NCBI GenBank assembly: GCA_044228695.1
Contig: JBGAUK010000006.1
Location: 1-64,000, forward strand
Length of the DNA stretch: 64,000 nt
Direction: 5' to 3'
Origin: M0108 sp044228695
GTDB lineage: Bacteria > Pseudomonadota > Gammaproteobacteria > Chromatiales > Chromatiaceae
Position 1 is the first letter of the stretch. The number at the start of each line of letters is the position of its first letter. Shown piece after piece: positions 32,261 to 41,593 of this stretch. The notes beneath the pieces were generated by a model. The model had not been told where the DNA came from. It saw only the letters and a list, made by a program, of their open reading frames with translations, and did no database searches. The position numbers and the translations under genes are program-made.

Positions 32261-32284
32261 GGTTGACCTCTCACAAGCGGGTGG

Positions 32285-33211
32285 TCAGCGCCGTGTGACC
32301 GATGCAGGGATTGGCAGGGAACGGGGTCCACGCCAGGCAAGACCGAGTGCCCAGGCCATAGCAAGCAGTTGGGCCAGCAGGGTAACCGGTATCCACCAAG
32401 GCTGGCGCAAGTGGTGGCGGGTCGCGACTGACTGTGGCACCAGCCCAAGAAACCTGACCAGGCCCCTCCATCCCGTCCAGGTCCGCAAGCAGTAATAGTA
32501 GGCCCCCACAGCATGGTCGGGCTTGAAGGTGGTCAGATGCTCACCGAAGCTGCGGGTGCCCCCCGTGGTGACCTTGAGGTGGTGGAGACAGGCCTTCGGC
32601 TCGAAGTAGATGCGATGGCCGGCCCGGCGCAGCCGATACGCAAACTCAGCCTCGAAACGGTAGGCAACCCTGACAAAGTTCTCGTCGAAGCCCCCGAGAG
32701 CCAACGCCACATCGCGGCGGATTGAAAAGTTGCAACCTATGAACTCGTCCATCCAGCCTGGCCGAAGGCTGGCGAAATGGAATTCGGTGGCTGCGTCAAA
32801 ATCCACCCCCTCCTGCCAAGGCTGGATCACCCGGCCGGCGACCAGGGCAGTTGCGCCATCCTGATGGGCTGAGAGATGTGCAGACAGCAGGTCCGGCTCT
32901 GGCCGGATGTCGTCGTCGAGGAATAAGATGATGTCAGTACTGGCAGCCAGCAGCCCCTGATTCATGGCTTGCGGAATCGAGGGTTTCGGCAGGCGTAGCC
33001 AGCGAATGCGGCCTCCCATGTTCCAGCTGCCAAGCAGGTCCACAACCGCGGTTGTGTGTACTGGCGTCTGATCCAAAACCAGGATTTCCGCTGGAGGTGG
33101 GTCGAGGGCCAGTACCGCGCACAGGGTGTCGATTAACACCTGATCGCGGCCGAAGGTTGGAATGGCGACCGTGATCTCATGCCGCAAACTGGATAGGGCT
33201 TGGGGACTCAT
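32285..33211 (-). CDS. Family 2 glycosyltransferase
   Basis: GT-A enzyme (308 aa): TVAIPTFGRDQVLIDTL, LVLDQTP, IILFLDDDIRPEPDLL (DXD site), FIGCNFSIRRDVALALGGFD. A hydrophobic C-terminal helix (WIPVTLLAQLLAMAWALGLA) may attach it to the inner membrane. The neighbouring GT4 starts 24 bases after its stop. Confidence 0.9.
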   Translation of the reverse strand: MSPQALSSLRHEITVAIPTFGRDQVLIDTLCAVLALDPPPAEILVLDQTPVHTTAVVDLLGSWNMGGRIRWLRLPKPSIPQAMNQGLLAASTDIILFLDDDIRPEPDLLSAHLSAHQDGATALVAGRVIQPWQEGVDFDAATEFHFASLRPGWMDEFIGCNFSIRRDVALALGGFDENFVRVAYRFEAEFAYRLRRAGHRIYFEPKACLHHLKVTTGGTRSFGEHLTTFKPDHAVGAYYYCLRTWTGWRGLVRFLGLVPQSVATRHHLRQPWWIPVTLLAQLLAMAWALGLAWRGPRSLPIPASVTRR

Positions 33212-33258
33212 CGCAAGGCGTTACTACTTAGTCAACCCCCCCAGCCCCGCCCATCGCT

Positions 33259-33706
33259 TTACGCGAAGCGCGGCTGGGGGGCGCATTGGAAGGTCGGGGG
33301 GAGGGCGCCGAAGAAATTTACGGCCTGTTGGAGGATGGAGGCAAGATAGGTTCGTAGGGCGCAGAAAACGTCGAGGCTGGCAGCGATGAGCGCAGCGCCC
33401 ATGGCGCCAACGGTCGGCGCCAGCAGCATCTGCGCTACGGATTGGATCGCCAGCAACCGTAGTGTCGAACATCGGCAGTCCGTTGTGGCCCGGTTGGCCG
33501 CCCGTCGACTCCCCGCCCCGGGTGCGCAACGACTGCGGCTGGGGTTGGTTCAGGACGTCCGATGGGGGTGGCTTTCTAGAGTTGCGGTTGATTTTCGCCA
33601 GACGACTTTGCCGTTCCGTCAGCGTGGAGACGCGCACCCACAACGCCCAAAGCACGGCATCTTTCTCGGCAGCGCTCAGATGCGTAAGATCAGGCAGCGG
33701 TTCCAT
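33259..33706 (-). mobile_element. IS66-family transposase remnant (N- and C-terminal parts joined)
   Basis: From ATG 33706 the minus strand reads MEPLPDLTHLSAAEKDAVLW, ALWVRVSTLTERQSRLAK and then GESTGGQPGHNG, the N-terminal zinc-finger-like region of IS66 TnpC. After a large deletion a second frame reads VFCALRTYLASILQQAVNFF and ends PRFA-stop, the IS66 C-terminus. The catalytic DDE core is gone. It sits 9 bases from the end of an AT-rich methyltransferase gene. Confidence 0.75.
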
Positions 33707-33714
33707 GGTTTTGG

Positions 33715-34557
33715 TTATCCCTTGGCGTGCCGCCTGTCCAAGCAAAACATGTGCGGGGGCTTTGCGGGACCTGGGTATTTGCCAGAAATCATAATTTGCG
33801 CTCCAAGATATTTCGCCAAAAATAGAGATTTAAGTATCGTATTATCAAGAATCTTCAAAATACGATATGGTATAAACCCATGAAGATACCTGATTTTCAT
33901 ATTTCCAGAAATGACTGGGCTTTCAAAATAATAACTATTTATATCCCCCAATCCACATTCAGCAAATACCTTGATCAACTCATCTTTCTTGTAGGCATAG
34001 AAATGTCCGTCACTGTCAGCGGTAAACTGCAGGTGCTGCCACTGCGACGGATCACCGAGTTCTGTGAATGCCGGAAGATCATTTCGTACATAATCACCAT
34101 TTGGGGTTGTAACAACGATGCGTCCACCGGGACGCAAAACAGAGCAAAGCTTAGCAACTAGAGATCCAGGATATACAAGGTGCTCAATAATTTGATTGGC
34201 AAAAATAAGATCGTATTCCCCTGGAATAGAGGCCTCTAAAACATTCAAAGAGAGAAACGTGATGTTGCCATGGGTATATCTTGTTTTTGCATACTCAATA
34301 AACTCAGGCCTTATATCCAACGCCGTCACCTCATGTCCAAGTTCCGCAAGTTTCAGAGCCAATGTCGCCTGTGCGCAGCCGACATCTAATATCTTTCTTG
34401 GGGTAGCGCCAGCTATCTCAATATAGCGCTCTAGCTGGCGCCGGTATTGATTCCACACCTGCGGAGCTATATGAGGATCCCATATCTCCTGCATGTCATG
34501 CCGAAATAGAGACTTCACCTCGGGAGACCAATCTCCCTCGTAAACTGGCGCCTTCAT
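33715..34557 (-). CDS. SAM-dependent methyltransferase (UbiG/O-antigen type)
   Basis: A 280-aa methyltransferase starting MKAPVYEGDWSPEVKSLF at ATG 34557. Motif I is ILDVGCAQATLALKLAELG, with ALDIRPEF for the ribose-binding acidic residue and LIFANQIIEHL as motif IV. The C-terminus (YRILKILDNTILKSLFLAKY) resembles sugar methyltransferases of LPS clusters. It is AT-rich like the GT2 gene upstream of it and unlike the rest, so the two probably arrived together. Confidence 0.88.
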   Translation of the reverse strand: MKAPVYEGDWSPEVKSLFRHDMQEIWDPHIAPQVWNQYRRQLERYIEIAGATPRKILDVGCAQATLALKLAELGHEVTALDIRPEFIEYAKTRYTHGNITFLSLNVLEASIPGEYDLIFANQIIEHLVYPGSLVAKLCSVLRPGGRIVVTTPNGDYVRNDLPAFTELGDPSQWQHLQFTADSDGHFYAYKKDELIKVFAECGLGDINSYYFESPVISGNMKIRYLHGFIPYRILKILDNTILKSLFLAKYLGAQIMISGKYPGPAKPPHMFCLDRRHAKG

Positions 34558-34562
34558 ATGTA

Positions 34563-35537
34563 TCACTTCCCTTGGATGATTGACTTCAATCGGTAATAAA
34601 AAGCTATAGGCACAGTTTGAGCAGTTCGAGCCCATGCGCGCCAATGTAATGGATCATAAGTAAGGGCTAATATAAAGTATCTCGCAGATGCCGCGAGGTT
34701 ATGACTACCTATACATGACCCCAAAAAATAGTACCCTGCCCCAATCTGATGATTATCATGCTGGGCAACTATGGACGCCGCATTTTCGAAATCGCTAACA
34801 ATCTGAAGATCACTTTGCCCGGTTTTTCTCTTCTTGCGGCTATTGACTATGATTTCAAGGGCCTGAGCCTGCCTTTGCTGATGGCGTTGGCTAATTGATC
34901 CAATATTCCAAACCGCTTCGTATCCAATATCCGAAATACCCCAGCAGATGCCAAAGTCAGCCATTCTTACCCATAGATCAATATCTTGAGCCACGCGAAA
35001 CGCCCCGCGGTATCCATCAATCGCCTGATACACATCCTTTCTGAACATTGTCGCACCATGATGTGACGGCCCACGCAAACCCTTGGGATCATCATCCTGC
35101 AAGTATCGATGTAATTCAAATCCACTACAATTGCTCTCTGACATAAACTCGCCACGCGGACCGATAAATCGAGTGCCGCAGGCCGTCATCACAACATCCG
35201 GTCGTTGATTTAATAAATCAACTTGCAACCTTAATCGGCCAGGGAGGGATCGATCGCCAGCATCTTGGCGCGCGATATATCTTCCCCTGGCCATGCGACA
35301 TCCATTAATCAGCGCCTTTGTAATGCCCGTATTGCTTTGATTCAATACCCGCACTCGCTCATCTTGGGAGGCCAGTCGAGTCAAGAGTTCAGCAGTTTGG
35401 TCTGTTGATCCATCATTGACGATGATCAACTCAAATATAACACCATCTTGCGAAAGTATGGAATCCAGTGACGGGCGAAGAGATTCACCGCCATTGAATA
35501 CCGCCATCACCACGGATATTTCGACCGATTCGATCAA
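34563..35537 (-). CDS. Family 2 glycosyltransferase
   Basis: GT-A enzyme (324 aa): ISVVMAVFNGGESLRPSLDS, IIVNDGSTDQTAELL and RQDAGDRSLPGRL, where the usual DXD appears as DAGD. FRVAQDIDLWVRMADFG fits the acceptor half. AT-rich, 5 bases upstream of the methyltransferase, same module. Confidence 0.88.
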   Translation of the reverse strand: MIESVEISVVMAVFNGGESLRPSLDSILSQDGVIFELIIVNDGSTDQTAELLTRLASQDERVRVLNQSNTGITKALINGCRMARGRYIARQDAGDRSLPGRLRLQVDLLNQRPDVVMTACGTRFIGPRGEFMSESNCSGFELHRYLQDDDPKGLRGPSHHGATMFRKDVYQAIDGYRGAFRVAQDIDLWVRMADFGICWGISDIGYEAVWNIGSISQRHQQRQAQALEIIVNSRKKRKTGQSDLQIVSDFENAASIVAQHDNHQIGAGYYFLGSCIGSHNLAASARYFILALTYDPLHWRAWARTAQTVPIAFYYRLKSIIQGK

Positions 35538-35857
35538 TCGATATTCCCCGCTCGTAAATCACGAAAGCCACTAGACATCCATAGCCAAAAAGTCATTGAC
35601 CCGAGCGCCTTCGGTGACCTGAATAGCAGATATATCTGAGCAACACGCACTGGCGGTAGGCCGGGGTCACCGCGTCGATGAACCTGGCGTCGCCCTGCTG
35701 GACCGTGAGCAGGTACAGCGGCCGGTCGATGCAGTACTGCCGAGAAATCCAATCGGGTAGCTCCAGGGCAAGATCGGCGCATCAACTCGCTGGAGAGGAG
35801 TGAACGAACGGGTATGACTGGGGCATGAGATGTAGCCCTGTTTCCATTATAAATCTG
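35538..35857. other. 320-base scar without intact gene
   Basis: On the minus strand one frame reads ADLALELPDWISRQYCIDRP, LYLLTVQQGDARFIDAVTPA and YRQCVLLRYICYSGHRRRSG with good composition but no start and an in-frame stop upstream. I do not recognise the family. It is probably the tail of a lost gene between two unrelated GT2 genes. Confidence 0.35.
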
Positions 35858-36973
35858 TTACCTGTCCTGCCTACCATGATCTCCAATCGACTCGCTACCC
35901 TGAAGCAACGCCTCACCGACAACCCCCTTCTCGCTGATTTGATGACGCCCGTGGCCCAGGCGCGGCAGACTTGCCACCATGCCGTTGCGGCCGGGCACAC
36001 GCTTACATCGGCCGCGCAGCCCCTGCACCCGTAGCGCTAGGCGGGCCACCCGCGCCCATCCGAGGAGCGCCGCGGCTGCACAGTAGATTCGAAAGTCGAA
36101 GCCCTTGCCACGCACTGGCCCGGAGGCCTCGGCGGCAGCGGCGAAAAGCCGCCGCGACTCATCCCCGAGGCCCACCGCGCCGCAGGCCCGGCAGAGACGA
36201 AACAGATCCCGCGCGAAGTGCTGCATCTCCGGAACATCGGGCCCGATACCAGCATCTGCCGCGTGGCGAAGAATCAGAATGTGGGCCTCGGCACGGCTGG
36301 CGAGCTTGACCGGATCGGTCTCCCCATCATGATGCAGCCGCTCGTCGTGCCAGCGGGTCACCGAGCCGAAGGCATCACAATAGACTAGCCGTGCGTCGAG
36401 CCGGCCGGCCCGGGCCTCGTACTCCCAGTCCTCCTCGTTCCAGAGGGGCAGCCAGGGACCGATCCGGTCGGTGAGGGAACGCCGATACAGAGGGGTCGAG
36501 GTGGACCACCAGCGCGAGCGCAGATGGGCAGGAAAAAGCGTATCGATGCGCTCGCCGGTGCGCTTAAAGGCCACTGGCTTGAGCTCGTCGCCCACCCCGC
36601 TATGATGGGTCTTGCCATAGGCGATGTCGCACTCCGGATGAGCGCGTAGAGCCGCCATCTGCACGGCAAACTTCTCCGGGCGCAGTAGGTCGTCGCTGTC
36701 GAGATACTGGATGAATTCACCGCGGGCAACTTGACGACCGGACTCGCGGGCTGCACCTGGGCCGCCGTTTTCCCGGCGAACGCCGATCACCACCCCGGGA
36801 TGCGCAGCCTCTAGCGCGCGAATCAATGCCGGCGTGGCCTCATCGGTGGAGCCGTCATCGACCACCACCACCTCGATGGGGCGATAGGTCTGAGCCAGTA
36901 CCGAGTCAACGGCATCCTGCAACAGTTCCGGGCGATTGAATACCGGGATAATAGTGGAGATCAAGCCTTGCAT
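35858..36973 (-). CDS. Family 2 glycosyltransferase
   Basis: GT-A enzyme: MQGLISTIIPVFNRPELLQD, VVVVDDGSTDEATPALI, GPGAARESGR and FIQYLDSDDLL as the DXD site. The last ~45 residues (after RGRCKRVPGRN) do not look like the family. On the opposite strand there is an open frame through the same bases (ISNRLATLKQRLTDNPLLAD), so the gene's 3' end may have been replaced by foreign sequence when the adjacent scar formed. Confidence 0.83.
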   Translation of the reverse strand: MQGLISTIIPVFNRPELLQDAVDSVLAQTYRPIEVVVVDDGSTDEATPALIRALEAAHPGVVIGVRRENGGPGAARESGRQVARGEFIQYLDSDDLLRPEKFAVQMAALRAHPECDIAYGKTHHSGVGDELKPVAFKRTGERIDTLFPAHLRSRWWSTSTPLYRRSLTDRIGPWLPLWNEEDWEYEARAGRLDARLVYCDAFGSVTRWHDERLHHDGETDPVKLASRAEAHILILRHAADAGIGPDVPEMQHFARDLFRLCRACGAVGLGDESRRLFAAAAEASGPVRGKGFDFRIYCAAAALLGWARVARLALRVQGLRGRCKRVPGRNGMVASLPRLGHGRHQISEKGVVGEALLQGSESIGDHGRQDR

Positions 36974-37159
36974 TTAGCAATTAATCCCAACGATATCAAT
37001 GGTCAGTGGGGGGCGACCGGTCAGGCTTTGCACGAGTGTGCCGCCGATCCTCCGTGCTTCACGGTAACGACCCTTTCCGCTTCCCACCGCAAAGTCGCAA
37101 CACCTTGTATGAGGTTGTCGCCATAAAGTACACTCAAAGACAGTATCCCATGGCCGCAC

Positions 37160-38143
37160 TTAGACTGTTTCCCTATCAGCCCGCGGTAGGCGCAAGGCTA
37201 ATTCTGCTGTTGCCAACTCAGCCGCCGAACGATCTTGCCAGAAGTTTTCATGGCGACTCATGCAACGCCATCGTCCCCAACGCCTACGCAGCCGCTGGGG
37301 CAAGTTACGCAAGCGGCTTCCCGGCGGCAAATACATCGGCTCGTCGTGAAAGTGGAGCCAGGAGTACCAGCAGAGATAGGCCGGGGAGAGCAGTGCCTTG
37401 CGGTGCTTCTGCCACAGGATTAGGTGCGCCCGCAGGTACTTCTCCAACCGCGCCCGCTCCTGGTCGTAGCCGATCTCGAACCCGTGGTCATGGATCAACT
37501 CGCACTCCGGCACGTACCCGAGCCGAAAGCCCAACGAACGGGCCCGAAAGGAGTAGTCGAAGTCCTCGCCGATCTGGAGGCGGTTATCGAACTGCCCCAC
37601 CCGCTCATAGACCTCACGGCGCATGATGCCAGAACCCACGATGTCGCAGGGGCCGCAGCGACTGACCTCCGGCGCGTAGCGCGGTGCGCCGCGGCCGATG
37701 AAGTGGGGATTGGCATCCATCCCGCCGGGACGCTCCTCGTTGGGGCCGCGCTCGACCCGCTGGAGATCCGCCTCCAGTAGCTTGGGCTGGATCAGATCGA
37801 ACTGCCCGTCCAGCGCCTGGATCGCGGCCTGATCCCAACCCCCCAACGCCACGATGTCGTTGTCGAGCAGTGCGATGTGGGAGAAGCTGTCGTCGATTCG
37901 CCGCAGCCCATGGTTGCGGCCGGTGGAGGGGCCAGAGTTTTCCGGCAGCCGCGTCAGCGTGATGTCCGGATCGCGCTCCCATTGGTCAAGCAGGGCGCGC
38001 GTTACCTCGCCGTGACTGCCGTTGTCGGTGAGGAAAATGTGGTAGTCGATCCTCGCCTCTCTGCGCAGTGATTCGATACAGCGTTGCGTCAGCTCCCCGC
38101 GCTCGAAGGAGACGATGATGATGGCAAGCCGATGCGGACTCAC
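37160..38143 (-). CDS. Family 2 glycosyltransferase
   Basis: GT-A enzyme (327 aa): LAIIIVSFERGELTQRCIES, HIFLTDNGSHGEV, NSGPSTGRNHGLRRI and the DXD region HIALLDNDIVALGG. Its ATG lies inside the last codons of the preceding GT2 (4-base overlap), so the two are translationally coupled. Confidence 0.9.
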   Translation of the reverse strand: MSPHRLAIIIVSFERGELTQRCIESLRREARIDYHIFLTDNGSHGEVTRALLDQWERDPDITLTRLPENSGPSTGRNHGLRRIDDSFSHIALLDNDIVALGGWDQAAIQALDGQFDLIQPKLLEADLQRVERGPNEERPGGMDANPHFIGRGAPRYAPEVSRCGPCDIVGSGIMRREVYERVGQFDNRLQIGEDFDYSFRARSLGFRLGYVPECELIHDHGFEIGYDQERARLEKYLRAHLILWQKHRKALLSPAYLCWYSWLHFHDEPMYLPPGSRLRNLPQRLRRRWGRWRCMSRHENFWQDRSAAELATAELALRLPRADRETV

Positions 38144-39060
38144 TTGTGGACGCCTCGCCCTAGGCGCCCCTCGATACTGCCAATCACCCCGCCGGCGCTC
38201 TTCATCCAGTCCAGCTGATTCAGCAGACGGGTCTTCTCGTTACCGAACCAGGTTCGTGGACTGAGGGTCCACCGGACGAGTCCACGCAATGACCTTCCGA
38301 GGCCCTCTCCCCGCCCGGTGTGCCCCTGGCAGCGGGCATTGTCGAACCACCACTTGCGGAAATAGCCCTTTTTGACACGATCCGCACCGATACGATGCCA
38401 TACCGTCGGTTTGGGGTCATAGATTACCCGATAACCCGCGGCGATCGCCCGGATCACGAACTCGGTGTCCTCCCCCGAGCAGAGCATGGTGGCCGATCGG
38501 CCGGTCCTGGTACTGAAGCCGCCGAGCGTTACTGCCATCGCCTTGTCAATGCAGAGATTCGCGCCCCAGAGTTTGGGGATGTCGAGCGCCACGCGATCAA
38601 CATGAAAGTCGAGCAGCGCCAGCATCGGATAGAACTCCGGCCCAAGCCAGTCTGGCTTACCCTCCTCCCACACCGGCAGCACCTTACCGCCGACACAGCC
38701 GGGGGACTCCTCGGCGATCACCCGCGCCAGGTCGCAAAGCCATCGTTCGTCCACGAGCACGTCGTCATCCGTAAAGGCGATGTAGGCGCCGCGAGCCTCT
38801 ACGATCGCGGCGTTGCGGGCGTTCGAGAGCCCCTGCTTCCTCTCGAATACCCCCCGCACCCGGGAGTCTGTCACCTGAAAGTGTGCGATGACCGCCTCGG
38901 TGTCGTCGGTGGAATTGTTGTTGATGACCAGGATCTCCACCTCCAGTGCTCTCGGCGGCTGGGCGGCCACGATCTTCTCTAGGGTCTGGGCCAGCCCCTC
39001 GCTTCGGTTGTAGGTGCAGACAGCTATGGTCAATACGGCCGAATCACTCACATAGGACAC
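38140..39060 (-). CDS. Family 2 glycosyltransferase
   Basis: GT-A enzyme (306 aa): LTIAVCTYNRSEGLAQTLEK, LVINNNSTDDTEAV, RNAAIVEARGAYIAFTDDDV (DXD) and LGGFSTRTGRSATMLCSGED. Members of this group often have a C-terminal helix (KKGYFRKWWFDNARCQGH) that contacts the membrane. Coupled to the downstream GT2. Confidence 0.9.
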   Translation of the reverse strand: MSYVSDSAVLTIAVCTYNRSEGLAQTLEKIVAAQPPRALEVEILVINNNSTDDTEAVIAHFQVTDSRVRGVFERKQGLSNARNAAIVEARGAYIAFTDDDVLVDERWLCDLARVIAEESPGCVGGKVLPVWEEGKPDWLGPEFYPMLALLDFHVDRVALDIPKLWGANLCIDKAMAVTLGGFSTRTGRSATMLCSGEDTEFVIRAIAAGYRVIYDPKPTVWHRIGADRVKKGYFRKWWFDNARCQGHTGRGEGLGRSLRGLVRWTLSPRTWFGNEKTRLLNQLDWMKSAGGVIGSIEGRLGRGVHK

Positions 39061-39108
39061 CTTAAAATCAAGGGGTTGGAAAGATCACCGGGCTTGATCT
39101 CCCGGTGT

Positions 39109-40248
39109 TCACAGGGCCTGCTCCCCGCCCAGCCGGGCACGAAACCAACCCTGGACTTCGATCGCCGCCGACTTGGCAAGGCAGTGGCTCGGCAACTCGA
39201 TCAAACGATAGAAGATATAGGCCGCTACAACGACCCAAGTCGCACTTGCCAACCCCGCAAGGAGCGTAGTGGGCTCCGCCACTTCCTGACCGCCCCTCAG
39301 CAGCGCGTAATGCAGCAGAGGATGGACGATATAGAGCGAATAGCTCCACACGCCCCCCCACTCCAGAATGTTGCTCGGCGGATGTTTGAAGTGCCACTGA
39401 ATCTCCCACCTCATCCAGAAATAGGCGGCCACCGCAAACAGATGAAGGGATAGCCAGTTGGGGACGTCCACCCCGAAGATTCGGTCACCATGAAACTTCA
39501 AGATACCAAATAGGACGGAGAGACCCAATACCCCCACGCGCATCACCCAGAGCCGAACCAGAGTCCGCGCTCCCTTGAGGCGTCCCCAGTCTGACTCTGC
39601 GGCGTGGCACCCCAGTATCCAGATGGGGAGACCGGTCAGCCAGGTGAGTCCATGGCCGAAGATCGGGAAATCCTGCAACCGTCCTGGCTCCGAAACCTCC
39701 GGCAAGCCGACGCTCCCTAGCACAAGGGCCGCCACCACCAAAGCAAGCAGATAGAGCCTCGTCCACGAGCCTGTGAGCTCGCGCAAACGACGCAGCAGTG
39801 GGTATAGGAGGTAGTAGATCAGCTCGCAGCCCAGGCTCCAGATGCCCGTGTAGGCCAGCGGCCGGACTTCGAAGGCCAGGCCGGCGATCACCAGCACCAC
39901 CGCCAGCGGCAGGCCGATACGCAAGAGTCGCCCGGTCAGAAAACTGAAAGGTTCGAAGGGGCGGCCTTTGGCATAGGGGTAATGGATGACGAACCCGGAG
40001 ATCAAGAAAAAGACGATCACCGCAGCCTGTCCATTATATAGGTTCCCGGCAACTAACCATGCCGCAGACCCGACCGTCGAACCAAGCATCTCCCCCTTGT
40101 CCATAAAGATCCGGAAATCGATTCCGAACCCGTGGGAGAAGGCGACGATCAGCGCCAGGATGATTCGCAGTGAATCGAGGCCGGCGATGCTCAGGGTCCC
40201 GGACGAAGTGGACGGTTGGGAGGCCAGGGCGACCCGCGCTTTCATCAT
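39109..40248 (-). CDS. Acyltransferase family 3 O-acetylase
   Basis: A 379-aa polytopic membrane protein: IAGLDSLRIILALIVAFSHG, with the conserved His at the end of TM1, then AAVIVFFLISGFVIHYPYAK and LTGRLLRIGLPLAV. About ten TM helices, with the closing IYRLIELPSH-like motif (FYRLIELPSH). It would O-acylate the glycan in the periplasm. Separated from the GT2 by 48 bases; 175 bases upstream hold no gene. Confidence 0.88.
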   Translation of the reverse strand: MMKARVALASQPSTSSGTLSIAGLDSLRIILALIVAFSHGFGIDFRIFMDKGEMLGSTVGSAAWLVAGNLYNGQAAVIVFFLISGFVIHYPYAKGRPFEPFSFLTGRLLRIGLPLAVVLVIAGLAFEVRPLAYTGIWSLGCELIYYLLYPLLRRLRELTGSWTRLYLLALVVAALVLGSVGLPEVSEPGRLQDFPIFGHGLTWLTGLPIWILGCHAAESDWGRLKGARTLVRLWVMRVGVLGLSVLFGILKFHGDRIFGVDVPNWLSLHLFAVAAYFWMRWEIQWHFKHPPSNILEWGGVWSYSLYIVHPLLHYALLRGGQEVAEPTTLLAGLASATWVVVAAYIFYRLIELPSHCLAKSAAIEVQGWFRARLGGEQAL

Positions 40249-40423
40249 CCGCTTGTTACGCCAGCCACTTCCTGCCTCTTTCGGGGACGAAACACGGCTC
40301 GTAACACATTGAAAGCAATGGTCTCTCGATCTATTTCTCGTGCAGACTCGTTCGATTTTATTCTATCCTCCAACATCAAGTGACGCCCCCAAGGCTTGAA
40401 GCGACCTTGGCCCAAACTCCGCC

Positions 40424-41593
40424 TCATCGGGAAGCACCACCGACTGTTGGAAGCGCTGCCAACAGCACCTGCAGCTTGGCGGTAATCGCCAGCCAAGAAA
40501 AGACCCGCCGTGCTCTATCGGCCGCGGCCTCCCCCATCCTGTGCAGGCACTCCGGGCTCTCGGCGAGCTGTGACAGTGCCTCGGCTAATGCCTTTGCGCT
40601 GCCGGGCTCAACGATGATTCCGGTACAGCCATCCTCCACCATAAAAGGGATGCCGCCCACGCGGCTCCCCACCACCGGACGTCCGGCAGCCATCGCCTCC
40701 AGCACTACGGTGGGCAAAGAATCGCTCAGGGAAGGGACGCAGACCAGATCGGCCTGGCGGTAACAGGCCCCGAGCTCGTGCCGGGGACGGCGGCCTGCAA
40801 AGCGCACGTTATCGAGCGCCAGCCGCCCGGCCAACGTCTCTAACTCACTGCGAAGCGGGCCGTCCCCGACCAGACACAGCTCCACCGCTACGCCCCGGTC
40901 CCGCAAAAGCGTCATCGCTTCAATGAGGTATGCGGCCCCTTTCTCCACCGACAGGCGCCCCACGTAGAGCAACTTGAGCCCTCTCCCGTGGAATAGCATC
41001 GGCGCCTGCCCCGCTGGCCGCCCGATCTCCTCTAGGTCAATCCCGTTTGGCAACACCTCGATACGCGTAGCGGGACCTGCCCAGCGCGCGGCCAACTCCT
41101 GCATGCGGGGAGAGAGTGCGAGGATCAGGTCGGCCTGGCGATAGGCGGATGGCGTGACCCTCTTGTAGAGGGCGGTCAACCGACGATCGTAGGTGCCTAA
41201 TGGGCGATCGAAGATGTCACCGTGGGTCACCAAGGCATAGGGAATTCCCCTTCCGGCCTTGAGCCGAGCCGCGCAAAGGGCGGCCACCACATGGCCATGA
41301 CACATCACGCCGTCGAGCCCGGCCTCGTCCGCGATGCGCTTCAATACCCCAAGCGCCCCGTGCGCAAAGGCCAGCTCGCGCGGGACGTGGCCGAACCGGC
41401 GCAGCCAATGGAAATGATGGGTGGCGCAGCGCTCGGCCCGGATCGGCGTCGGGAGGTCAGGCGGGAAGCCATTGGAGATCAGGCTTACCTCGGCCTGAGC
41501 GCTGAGCAGGCGGGCATGGTTGATAGCAACATTGGCGACCGCCCCGCGATGAACGAGGTCCGGACAGACGATAGCATAGCGTCGAAGGCTCAT
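40424..41593 (-). CDS. Family 4 glycosyltransferase
   Basis: GT-B enzyme (389 aa): YAIVCPDLVHRGAVANVAIN, MCHGHVVAALCAARL, VLPNGIDLEEIG, LLYVGRLSVEKGAAYLIEAM and the donor site PSLSDSLPTVVLEAMAAGRP. Starts 4 bases inside the stop of the upstream GT2 gene, so it is coupled. Confidence 0.9.
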   Translation of the reverse strand: MSLRRYAIVCPDLVHRGAVANVAINHARLLSAQAEVSLISNGFPPDLPTPIRAERCATHHFHWLRRFGHVPRELAFAHGALGVLKRIADEAGLDGVMCHGHVVAALCAARLKAGRGIPYALVTHGDIFDRPLGTYDRRLTALYKRVTPSAYRQADLILALSPRMQELAARWAGPATRIEVLPNGIDLEEIGRPAGQAPMLFHGRGLKLLYVGRLSVEKGAAYLIEAMTLLRDRGVAVELCLVGDGPLRSELETLAGRLALDNVRFAGRRPRHELGACYRQADLVCVPSLSDSLPTVVLEAMAAGRPVVGSRVGGIPFMVEDGCTGIIVEPGSAKALAEALSQLAESPECLHRMGEAAADRARRVFSWLAITAKLQVLLAALPTVGGASR

